NCBI GenBank assembly: GCA_934667425.1
Contig: CAKULV010000070.1
Coordinates: 1 to 12,355 of the forward strand
DNA length: 12,355 nt
Source: an uncultured Kiritimatiellota bacterium
GTDB lineage: Bacteria; Verrucomicrobiota; Kiritimatiellia; RFP12; UBA1067
Reading direction: 5' to 3'
Shown here: positions 7,613 to 12,355 of the stretch, piece by piece
Position numbering within the stretch: position 1 is the first letter of the stretch
Layout: every line of letters begins with the position of its first letter
The notes under the pieces: model-generated
Database searches by the model: none
What the model saw: the letters and a program-made list of their open reading frames with translations, nothing else
Told to the model about the DNA's origin: nothing
Program-made: the position numbers and the translations under genes

Positions 7613-7643
7613 TTCCAAATTTAGGTCTGACCTGATTTTATAA
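7613..7643 (-). repeat. Palindromic repeat copy C, in the transposase leader
   Basis: This is the inverted-orientation copy of the 31-bp palindrome (core AGGTCTGACCT on the plus strand, flanked by AAATTT and GATTTTATAA). It ends seven bases before the transposase ATG and overlaps the region between a -10-like box and the start codon. A protein that binds this palindrome there could repress or edit its own transcript. Confidence 0.88.
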
Positions 7644-7645
7644 AC

Positions 7646-7651
7646 AGTATA
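7646..7651 (-). promoter_or_regulatory. Possible -10 box for the transposase gene
   Basis: On the minus strand TATACT (7651 to 7646) lies about 40 bases before the ATG, just upstream of palindrome C. No convincing -35 box is seen at 16-18 bases. The call is weak and rests only on the -10 resemblance and position. Confidence 0.3.
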
Positions 7652-7663
7652 CCATATTTTTGC

Positions 7664-7681
7664 CGTGGCCGCCTTGCCACG
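7664..7681. repeat. Hairpin CGTGGC/GCCACG between palindromes C and D
   Basis: CGTGGC (7664-7669) and GCCACG (7676-7681) make a 6-bp GC-rich stem with a 6-base loop in the 42-base spacer between palindromes C and D. Because C and D are in opposite orientation, the C-hairpin-D block is itself roughly symmetrical, as in paired REP elements. Confidence 0.5.
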
Positions 7682-7685
7682 CGGA

Positions 7686-7716
7686 TTGCAAAATCAGGTC
7701 AGACCTGAATTTGTAA
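7686..7716 (+). repeat. Palindromic repeat copy D, just after the sigma-factor stop
   Basis: This 31-bp palindrome (TTGCAAAAT, CAGGTCAGACCTG, AATTTGTAA) begins eight bases downstream of the sigma-factor stop codon. In the minus-strand RNA TCAGGT and ACCTGA form a perfect 6-bp stem around a CTG loop followed by TTTT, so besides being a RAYT target it could act as a modest transcription terminator for the kinase/sigma operon. Confidence 0.85.
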
Positions 7717-7724
7717 TTTGCGGG

Positions 7725-8339
7725 CTATTCGCCGTATTCGGCCTCGATGGCGGCGATCATCCGCTCGACGCGCGTCTTGACCTGCGAGACGGAGTTGCGG
7801 GAGAGTCCGAACGCCGCCGCGACCTCGCCAATCGGGCGTTCCTCCAGCACATAGGCGCGGTAGACGGCCTTCGACTGCGCCGAGAGCGCAGTCTTCGTAA
7901 GTGCGTGTTCCACCGCCGCCTCATGCCGCGCGAGCCGCCATTTCGCATCAATGAGCGCCGCCGTCTCCGAATCGACCGACACGTCGATTTCGGCATCCGG
8001 ATCGTCAAGCGAAACACAGCCCGCCCCACCGCGCGCCTGCGCCTTCCGCCAACGGCTCACCAGCTCGCGGCGAATGAGTGTCGCCAGGCACACGCGGAAC
8101 TTCCCCGCCTCGCCGCCGACCTTGAAGCCTCCGCCGCGCAGGACGCCGACGAGCTTCAGGAAGATCTCCTGCGCAACGTCCTCGCCATCCGCGCCCGCAC
8201 CGTGCCGCTCGGAGAACTTGCGGATGGCCGGCTCGTAGAGTTCGAACAGCCGAACCCATGCCGCTTCGTCGGAGCGACCGGTGACCTGCGCCGCAAGACG
8301 CGCCAGCAATGTGACAGGAGTGTCTGGGAATGCGCTCAT
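7725..8339 (-). CDS. ECF-type RNA polymerase sigma factor, kinase-linked
   Basis: The product is 204 residues. The start at 8339 (MSAFPDT) is chosen because its ATG overlaps the kinase stop as ATGA; the longer frame to 8414 lies inside the kinase gene. Region 2 spans about 22-100: AAWVRLFELYEPAIRKF then the acidic GEDVAQEIFLKLV (52-64) typical of the core-polymerase-binding helix. A variable acidic linker (about 110-135) follows. Region 4 (about 150-200) contains the -35-recognising helix-turn-helix (PIGEVAAAFGLSRNSVSQVKTRVERM). There is no region 1 or 3, as expected for ECF factors. No anti-sigma gene is adjacent; instead it is translationally coupled to a membrane Ser/Thr kinase, as in the kinase-controlled ECF groups known from Planctomycetes-like bacteria and the Vibrio EcfP-PknT pair. 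Control by phosphorylation is therefore inferred. Palindrome D follows its stop. Confidence 0.92.
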   Translation of the reverse strand: MSAFPDTPVTLLARLAAQVTGRSDEAAWVRLFELYEPAIRKFSERHGAGADGEDVAQEIFLKLVGVLRGGGFKVGGEAGKFRVCLATLIRRELVSRWRKAQARGGAGCVSLDDPDAEIDVSVDSETAALIDAKWRLARHEAAVEHALTKTALSAQSKAVYRAYVLEERPIGEVAAAFGLSRNSVSQVKTRVERMIAAIEAEYGE

Positions 8340-9403
8340 GAAAGGCAAGTTGGGATGTCGTGGAGATGGTCGTAGAAGTCCGCCGAAGCCCACCGAGGAC
8401 GCCAGGCCCTCCACACAAGGATTCCGGCGGCAAGGATGAAAAGCGAGGAAACGAACACGATGCCCAGCCTATGCCGCCCGCAGAAGCGCCTTGCGCCTGA
8501 CCGCAGACGCCTGCGGCTCGCGTCCCGTCCGCCTGGCGAAGCGACGGCCGTCTTCGCGGCCGATGCGCGCGTCGCCGTCCTGAGCTGATCCGCGAGCGGG
8601 AGAAGCCGCGTCGGACGTTCGGCAGGATCTCTCGCCAGCATCGGCGGCAGGACCTTCGACCAGGCCACGTCAAACGGCGCCAGGAGATTCAGCGCGTTCG
8701 TGTCGGGCTCGTACCAGATGCCCGTCAGCAGACGGAAGAACGTGACGCCGAGCGCATAGGTGTCGGCGGCGGCCGTCGCGGGCTGTCCGCGCAGGACTTC
8801 CGGGGCCATGAACCCTTCCGTCCCCATGACGAGGCCGCCCGCCCGCGCGCCGGCGGCGGCCGAGACGATCGTGCGGCTCACGTCCACCTCGCTGCGGATC
8901 CGCTCGCCCTCGAACTTCGAGATGCCGAAATCGCCCAGCGTCACGCCGCCCCTGTCGTCGAGGAGGATGTTGCCGAGCTTGACGTCGCGATGGACGATTC
9001 CCAAGTCGTGAATGTAGTCGAGCGCCGACGCGAGCTGGGCGAACCAGCGGACAAGATGATCTTCGTCCGCGCCGCCGACCTCCAGGTCGGCGAGGGTATA
9101 GGCGCCGCCGTCCTTGTAATGGACAAGCTCCATGACGAAATAGGCGAGCTCTCCGCCGTCAAGGACATCGAGGTCGAAGACGCGCACGATGTGCGGATGC
9201 CGAAGCCGCGCCAGGACCTTGCCCTCGGCAAGGAACCGCCTGCGGAAGAGATCGACGTGCCCATGGTCCAGCGTGAACGTCTTCAGCGCGTAATGCACGC
9301 CGAGCTTCGCATGCTCGACCTCGTAGACGGCGCCCATGCCGCCCTGCCCGAGCGCGCGAACGACGCGGTACGGTCCTATCTCGTCTCCTTCCCGAAGATC
9401 CAT
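8336..9403 (-). CDS. Membrane Hanks-type serine/threonine protein kinase
   Basis: This 355-residue protein has a cytoplasmic kinase domain (about 10-280), a basic linker (about 295-312), one membrane helix (about 313-332) and a very short outer tail of some 20 residues. All core motifs are intact: glycine loop GQGGMGAVYE (19-28), K41 in YALK, E60 of the C helix, HRDVKLGN with D140 and N145, DFG at 158-160, APE at 201-203 and DPAERPT. The stretch from DFG to APE is about 42 residues, longer than usual, with several Ser/Thr. The outer tail is too short for a sensor domain, so the signal may come from a partner. The ribosome site is weak. The gene starts 42 bases after the GH2 gene and its TGA overlaps the sigma ATG, so kinase and sigma factor are made together. 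The likely substrate is that sigma factor, which is an inference from coupling. Confidence 0.95.
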   Translation of the reverse strand: MDLREGDEIGPYRVVRALGQGGMGAVYEVEHAKLGVHYALKTFTLDHGHVDLFRRRFLAEGKVLARLRHPHIVRVFDLDVLDGGELAYFVMELVHYKDGGAYTLADLEVGGADEDHLVRWFAQLASALDYIHDLGIVHRDVKLGNILLDDRGGVTLGDFGISKFEGERIRSEVDVSRTIVSAAAGARAGGLVMGTEGFMAPEVLRGQPATAAADTYALGVTFFRLLTGIWYEPDTNALNLLAPFDVAWSKVLPPMLARDPAERPTRLLPLADQLRTATRASAAKTAVASPGGRDASRRRLRSGARRFCGRHRLGIVFVSSLFILAAGILVWRAWRPRWASADFYDHLHDIPTCLS

Positions 9404-9445
9404 GCCACTGAATCCGATTCTTACGCCTCGCTCGGCCGGAATGCT

Positions 9446-11167
9446 TCACCGCATCTTCAAGTTTGCCGGGACGGCATCTTTGAACCACTTGGCGATTTCG
9501 CCGACAGTCCGCTTCGGCTGGCGGCACCAGTTGTATAGTCCGGCATGGCTCATCGCGTAAGGCTTCTTTCCGTCGTCGAAGCATTCGCGTCCGCACGTGC
9601 GCGTATCGAAGAACTGCCAGTAGGAAAGGCCGGCTATATCCTCGTTCGAATACACCGCCTCAGCCACAATGCCGTTGTGCTCGGCCTGGAAATCCTCGGT
9701 GCGGAATACCGCAGACGGATCGAACGCCCCGTAGGTTCCTGCCACGCCTATCTCCGAGACCATTATCGTCTTGCCGGGATGCTTCTCGCGGAAATATTTG
9801 GCGGCCCAATGTATGCCATGATCCTTCATGTTGAATATCTTGTCCTTGAGCTCGTCGTGTACGCCTGGATATCCGTTGATCGTCCCCGGATACGTGTTGA
9901 ACGCAATGATGTCGGTATTCTCGTTGCAGATGTCTCCCGCGATCCTGTTGCAGGCAAAGGTGACGAGCCGTCCCGAATCCTCCGCGCGGATCGCAGATAT
10001 CAGCTTGTCTGTCAACGCCTTTGCGGCAGGCAACGTCGAATTCTGCTCATTCAGGAACGCGAAGATTATCACCGACGGATGGTTGAAGCTGTTCCTGACC
10101 ATGAGCCGCGTCTGCTCGACCTGCTTTCCGATGAAATCCCGGTCCTCAAGCTCATTGATGCCGTTCTGCTTCGTGTACCCCTGTCCATTCCCCCAGCCAA
10201 GGGACTCCTCCCACACCATCACACCATGCTCGTCGCACAGGTCGAGGAACCTCTGCGACTGCGGATAGTGCGCCCCTCGGAAGAAGTTCCCGCCCATTGC
10301 CTTGAGGTTCTGGATATCCGCAAGCATGATTCCCTCCGGGGTTGACGCACCGAGCTGCAGCTGCTGGTCGTGCCGGTTTGCGCCCTTTATGAAGATGCGT
10401 TCGCCATTGAGGTAGAATCCGCGATTGCGGGCCTCGATCGTCCTGATGCCGAAGCGCACGGAACACGCCTCGCCGCCATCGGTCTTCACGGAAACAGTGT
10501 GCAGGTTGGGCTTCTCTGGAGACCAGAGCCTGAAGGATGGCACCTTCACCGTTGCCCGGCCATTCCTGAACGACGCCTTCACGGCGTTCTTGCCGTCAAA
10601 CACCAGATCGGCGCCGAAATCGGCAGAAGCGAAATCGACGGCCTCGATTTCGATCTCGCCACTCCTGTAGTCGCGAGTGCGGACAAACAGCGCGCGGCCA
10701 TCCGTCTCCACGGACACGCCATGGAAGAATCCGCCCCAGAAATGGAAATCGTAGTATGTGCGGACGAGCTTCTGGTAGCTCCAGTCGAACCGATTGTCCA
10801 CCGCGGCAACGACCGTATGCTCCCCGGCAGACAGTGAACCCATCGGCAACTTCACCCTGCTCCACGGGAGGTCGTCGGTGCCGATCTCGCGCCCATCCAC
10901 CCAGAATCTGCCATAGAGGCCAAGTCCATCGACGACCAGCCATGCATTCTCGACATTGCGGTCAAGAGTGAAGGTGCGGCGGTAGAATCCGGTTCCGCGC
11001 TTCATGAACCATTTGGGCATCGCATCGAAGCATCCCGGGACCACCATCACGTCAGTCGCCTCAAACGAAGGGTCAGCGACTTGCGGACAGGGCCTTCCCT
11101 CCTCAAAGCGGAATTCCCAGCTGCCGTTAAGCGAGATCGCCGCCGCAAGAACCAGTGTATTCAGCAT
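9446..11167 (-). CDS. Glycoside hydrolase family 2 (beta-galactosidase/beta-glucuronidase-like)
   Basis: The product is 573 residues from the ATG at 11167, which has AAGGA eight bases upstream; an ATG at 11176 is possible, and one at 11194 would overlap the promoter. The family 2 layout is complete: a jelly-roll sugar-binding domain opening LNGSWEFRF (13-21), an Ig-like domain (about 160-245), and a TIM barrel (from about 250) with KGANRHD (261-267), NHPSVIIFAFLNE (362-374; acid/base E374) and VSEIG (470-474; nucleophile E472), closing with YWQFFD (516-521). It should hydrolyse terminal beta-linked sugars with retention; size and SEIG resemble beta-glucuronidase, but the substrate cannot be read. 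The N terminus is hydrophobic (LVLAAAIS) but lacks positive charges and leaves only about 12 residues before the fold, so export is uncertain. It is first in a probable operon with the kinase and sigma factor. Confidence 0.95.
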   Translation of the reverse strand: MLNTLVLAAAISLNGSWEFRFEEGRPCPQVADPSFEATDVMVVPGCFDAMPKWFMKRGTGFYRRTFTLDRNVENAWLVVDGLGLYGRFWVDGREIGTDDLPWSRVKLPMGSLSAGEHTVVAAVDNRFDWSYQKLVRTYYDFHFWGGFFHGVSVETDGRALFVRTRDYRSGEIEIEAVDFASADFGADLVFDGKNAVKASFRNGRATVKVPSFRLWSPEKPNLHTVSVKTDGGEACSVRFGIRTIEARNRGFYLNGERIFIKGANRHDQQLQLGASTPEGIMLADIQNLKAMGGNFFRGAHYPQSQRFLDLCDEHGVMVWEESLGWGNGQGYTKQNGINELEDRDFIGKQVEQTRLMVRNSFNHPSVIIFAFLNEQNSTLPAAKALTDKLISAIRAEDSGRLVTFACNRIAGDICNENTDIIAFNTYPGTINGYPGVHDELKDKIFNMKDHGIHWAAKYFREKHPGKTIMVSEIGVAGTYGAFDPSAVFRTEDFQAEHNGIVAEAVYSNEDIAGLSYWQFFDTRTCGRECFDDGKKPYAMSHAGLYNWCRQPKRTVGEIAKWFKDAVPANLKMR

Positions 11168-11192
11168 ATTTATCATCCTTTCTTTTGCGGGC

Positions 11193-11201
11193 ATTATAGC
11201 A
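11193..11201 (-). promoter_or_regulatory. Extended -10 promoter of the GH2 gene
   Basis: On the minus strand this reads TGCTATAAT: a perfect TATAAT preceded by the TG of an extended -10. No good -35 is seen 16-18 bases upstream, which extended -10 promoters tolerate. Transcription would start near 11186, leaving a leader of about 19 bases that contains the AAGGA ribosome site. The in-frame ATG at 11194 is thereby excluded as a start. Confidence 0.65.
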
Positions 11202-11455
11202 TAAAAACACTAGTCGTTAGAGAGTAGCCAGAAGTAGACCAATGCAGATTCCGAGATTGGAGAGGATTGTCCACAGTCGCCAAACGTAGTAGCGACATAT
11301 CCCCCGAACGAAGTGAGCCGCACATGCGGTCGCTAGAGGGGTGCGCCTCGCCGTCGTGACCGCACAAACCACACCTTACGATACTCGCGTCCCTCCCGCC
11401 GGAATGCCGGAATACGATGGCGAGGGCGCCATCGCTACGGAAAATGCGGCTTCCG
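11199..11455. repeat. Noncoding region with nested, partly competing inverted repeats
   Basis: No credible gene lies here. TAGCGAC (11290-11296) pairs with GTCGCTA (11329-11335). CCGCA (11318-11322) pairs with TGCGG (11325-11329). TGCGGTC (11325-11331) pairs with GACCGCA (11358-11364), enclosing GAGG/CCTC. The TGCGG segment can therefore pair on either side, giving exclusive folds. The rest, about 11365-11412, includes the direct repeat CCGGAAT-GCCGGAAT. The region could be a genome-wide interspersed repeat, a small RNA or the 3' region of maf; the sequence alone does not decide. Confidence 0.45.
11415..11434 (-). terminator. Perfect 8-bp hairpin downstream of maf, possible terminator
   Basis: CGATGGCG (11415-11422) and CGCCATCG (11427-11434) are perfect inverted arms around a 4-base loop, 21 bases after the maf stop. 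On the minus strand the stem is followed by TATTCC rather than a proper U run, so an intrinsic terminator is only possible; an RNA-stabilising hairpin or repeat element fits as well. A smaller GCGG-AAG-CCGC stem followed by ATTTT overlaps the maf stop (11446-11456). Confidence 0.4.
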
Positions 11456-12013
11456 CTAAAGATCTGCAAGGGGCAGCATTTTCACTATCGGCTCGACAGG
11501 CAGCCCCATGATGTTCTCGTAGCTTCCCTCGAACGACTCGACGACTATCTTGCCAAAGTCATCGATGTCGTAGGCTCCAGCCCTGTCGATAGGATTGACT
11601 GTCTTCACGTACTGGTCGATCAGCTCGTCAGACAGATCCCTGAACGCAACCTTCGACTCCACCACTTCCGCCCTGGGCTCCTGGCCGGGTCCGCAGCAGG
11701 CCACCCCGGTAAACACGCTATGCACGTTCCCCGAAAGCTCCCTGAGAAACCGCCTCGCCTCGTCAAGGTCTTGCGGCTTGCCGTATATCCTGTCCCCGAA
11801 CCATACGATCGTGTCTGCGGCGATGACGGCGGCGTCGGGATGCCTGGCCCTGCAGGCCTCGAGTTTGCGCAATGCGTTTACGGACACCGTACGCCGAGGG
11901 TCGTCATGTATGGATATCTCTTCGGCATCAGTTGGCACGATCTCAAAAGACAACCCGAGACCGGACAGTATCTTCGCCCTGCGAGGCGATTTCGAGGCAA
12001 GGATCAACTTCAT
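11456..12013 (-). CDS. maf: Maf-family nucleoside triphosphate pyrophosphatase
   Basis: The product is 185 residues, the normal Maf length. It hydrolyses noncanonical or excess nucleoside triphosphates to monophosphate and pyrophosphate in the cytoplasm. Motifs in order: LASKSPRR (5-12), AADTIV with D67 (65-70), GKP (78-80), GNVHSVFTGV (95-104), DRAGAY (143-148) and YENIMGLP (165-172). The SPRR and ADTIV forms fit the dTTP/UTP-type (YhdE-like) branch rather than the m7GTP branch; this is from remembered motifs. The ATG at 12013 is chosen because GAGG lies 10 bases upstream and LASKSPRR follows directly; the ATG at 12022 would sit on the ribosome site. The gene begins 48 bases after tRNA-Arg on the same strand with no promoter seen between them, so cotranscription with the tRNA is likely. 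Confidence 0.95.
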   Translation of the reverse strand: MKLILASKSPRRAKILSGLGLSFEIVPTDAEEISIHDDPRRTVSVNALRKLEACRARHPDAAVIAADTIVWFGDRIYGKPQDLDEARRFLRELSGNVHSVFTGVACCGPGQEPRAEVVESKVAFRDLSDELIDQYVKTVNPIDRAGAYDIDDFGKIVVESFEGSYENIMGLPVEPIVKMLPLADL

Positions 12014-12039
12014 TTTCAGCATACCTCAGCAAACATCGG

Positions 12040-12068
12040 CGCACCAATCTCCCTTGGACATTGGTGCG
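12040..12068 (-). promoter_or_regulatory. Inverted repeat joining the tRNA 3' end and its trailer
   Basis: CGCACCAAT (12040-12048) is a perfect 9-base inverted match to ATTGGTGCG (12060-12068), with an 11-base loop. In the precursor RNA the last acceptor bases plus CCA of tRNA-Arg could pair with the trailer. There is no U tract, so it is not a typical terminator. Confidence 0.5.
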
Positions 12069-12138
12069 ACTGACTGGGATCGAACCAGCAACCTTCGGCT
12101 TCGGAGGCCAACGCTCTATCCAATTGAGCTACAGTCGC
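12062..12138 (-). tRNA. tRNA-Arg (anticodon CCG), CCA encoded
   Basis: This is a complete 77-base cloverleaf on the minus strand. The acceptor arms GCGACTG/CAGTCGC are fully paired. The D arm is GCTC...GAGC. The anticodon stem TTGGC/GCCGA has one wobble, and its 7-base loop CTCCGAA gives anticodon CCG, reading arginine codon CGG. The T arm is GCTGG/CCAGT around TTCGATC. The discriminator is A and the 3' CCA is in the gene (12064-12062). It lies directly upstream of maf and is preceded by a near-consensus promoter about 90 bases away. Confidence 0.97.
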
Positions 12139-12222
12139 AACTGCAAACGCCATGGCGCATACCCGGCAAAAAGTCCGCAAAGCCGTACTTCCAGTACGCA
12201 ATGCATCCTTTGATGCCAACGG
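12139..12222 (-). other. Structured leader between promoter and tRNA-Arg
   Basis: About 85 bases separate the predicted start of transcription from the mature tRNA 5' end. The plus-strand sequence contains the perfect hairpin CGTACT-TCC-AGTACG (near 12184-12199) and the palindrome CGCCATGGCG (near 12150-12159). No second tRNA was found. It is probably a precursor leader removed by RNase P. Confidence 0.35.
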
Positions 12223-12229
12223 GATGCGC

Positions 12230-12258
12230 AGTATACAACATTACGGGTAAGCAGTCAA
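12230..12258 (-). promoter_or_regulatory. Near-consensus sigma-70-type promoter for tRNA-Arg and maf
   Basis: On the minus strand TTGACT (12258-12253) and TATACT (12235-12230) are separated by exactly 17 bases, one mismatch from consensus in each box. Transcription should begin near 12223 and run through tRNA-Arg into maf. This is the best promoter in the window. Confidence 0.75.
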
Positions 12259-12291
12259 TCCCCCCACACACAACCGCAAAGGGTGAAAGGA

Positions 12292-12345
12292 CAAGGTAAA
12301 TGCCTATAGCTTGTAGGCATTTACCTTGGGGTGGGCATTTACCTT
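12292..12345. repeat. 15-bp perfect inverted repeat plus a third copy with 18-bp spacing
   Basis: CAAGGTAAATGCCTA (12292-12306) and its exact reverse complement (12314-12328) flank a 7-base loop TAGCTTG. GGCATTTACCTT then recurs in direct orientation at 12334-12345, exactly 18 bases after its counterpart at 12316-12327. Neither strand has a U tract after the stem, so it is not a clear terminator. It may be an operator, the edge of a repeat array or a mobile-element end; the window stops 10 bases later. Confidence 0.7.
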
Positions 12346-12355
12346 TACCGATTTG

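Larger units (their letters stand above)
6498..7643 (-). mobile_element. RAYT unit bounded by inverted palindromes B and C
   Basis: The transposase gene fits almost exactly between palindrome B at its 3' end and palindrome C at its 5' end. The two copies are in opposite orientation, giving a 1146-bp unit with inverted termini. Each palindrome has a neighbour (A outside B, D outside C) with a short hairpin-containing spacer. RAYTs are generally regarded as domesticated relatives of IS200/IS605 transposases that act on REP palindromes, and are usually single-copy and not self-mobile. Whether this unit moves is unknown. No target duplication was evident. Confidence 0.65.

Noticed and set aside
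6376..7716. CRISPR array interpretation of the four repeats
   Set aside because: The spacers are of very unequal length, copies are in mixed orientation, one interval holds a transposase gene, and no cas gene is present.
8340..8414. Longer start for the sigma factor
   Set aside because: It lies inside the kinase gene; the ATGA overlap gives a natural coupled start and the extra residues match no sigma region.
11194..11469. Minus-strand 91-codon frame between maf and the GH2 gene
   Set aside because: It lies in the inverted-repeat region, ends in the GH2 promoter, and has no credible ribosome site or family resemblance.
12016..12219. Minus-strand 67-codon frame containing VAQLDRALASEAEGCWFDPSQ
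   Set aside because: This is the translation of the tRNA-Arg itself, a well-known false protein call.

Overview
The window reads as GC-rich chromosomal DNA from an uncultured member of the Verrucomicrobiota/Kiritimatiellota/Lentisphaerota group. This placement is an inference. It rests on the degenerate formylglycine-generating-enzyme (SUMF1)-type secreted protein, the Hanks kinase translationally coupled to an ECF-like sigma factor, the REP-associated tyrosine transposase (RAYT) with an HFH motif, and the many signal-peptide proteins without a recognised family. Every supported gene, including the tRNA, lies on the minus strand, so transcription runs from high to low coordinates. The long plus-strand open frames are antisense shadows of GC-rich genes.

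In transcription order: the right edge (12292-12355) holds a 15-bp perfect inverted repeat followed by a third copy of the same motif, in no recognisable gene. A near-consensus promoter (12230-12258) precedes a structured leader, tRNA-Arg(CCG) with an encoded CCA (12062-12138), and maf (11456-12013). A 288-base noncoding stretch full of nested inverted repeats follows. Then come a GH2 glycosidase (9446-11167) with an extended -10 promoter, a transmembrane Ser/Thr kinase (8336-9403, 42 bases downstream of GH2) and an ECF-type sigma factor (7725-8339). The kinase stop and sigma start overlap as ATGA. These three genes look like one operon joining glycan hydrolysis to a kinase/sigma signalling pair.

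Downstream is a RAYT (6506-7606) tightly bracketed by 31-bp palindromic repeats with the core CAGGTCAGACCT. There are four copies: two on the 5' side of the gene (7613-7643, 7686-7716) and two on the 3' side (6498-6528, 6376-6406). One copy supplies the transposase's own last codons and stop, one sits in its leader, one lies just after the sigma gene, and one lies in the 5' UTR of the next gene.

The left half encodes exported proteins of unknown role: a degenerate SUMF1-type protein (4879-6360); a protein with an FlgT-N/LPP20-like domain (3148-4665) behind a strongly structured leader; two paralogous secreted proteins (1629-3080 and 200-1639) with overlapping ends; and the first 44 codons of another signal-peptide protein (1-132). 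The last four form a probable envelope-protein operon. It is the best candidate here for an undescribed system, together with the GH2-kinase-sigma cassette.
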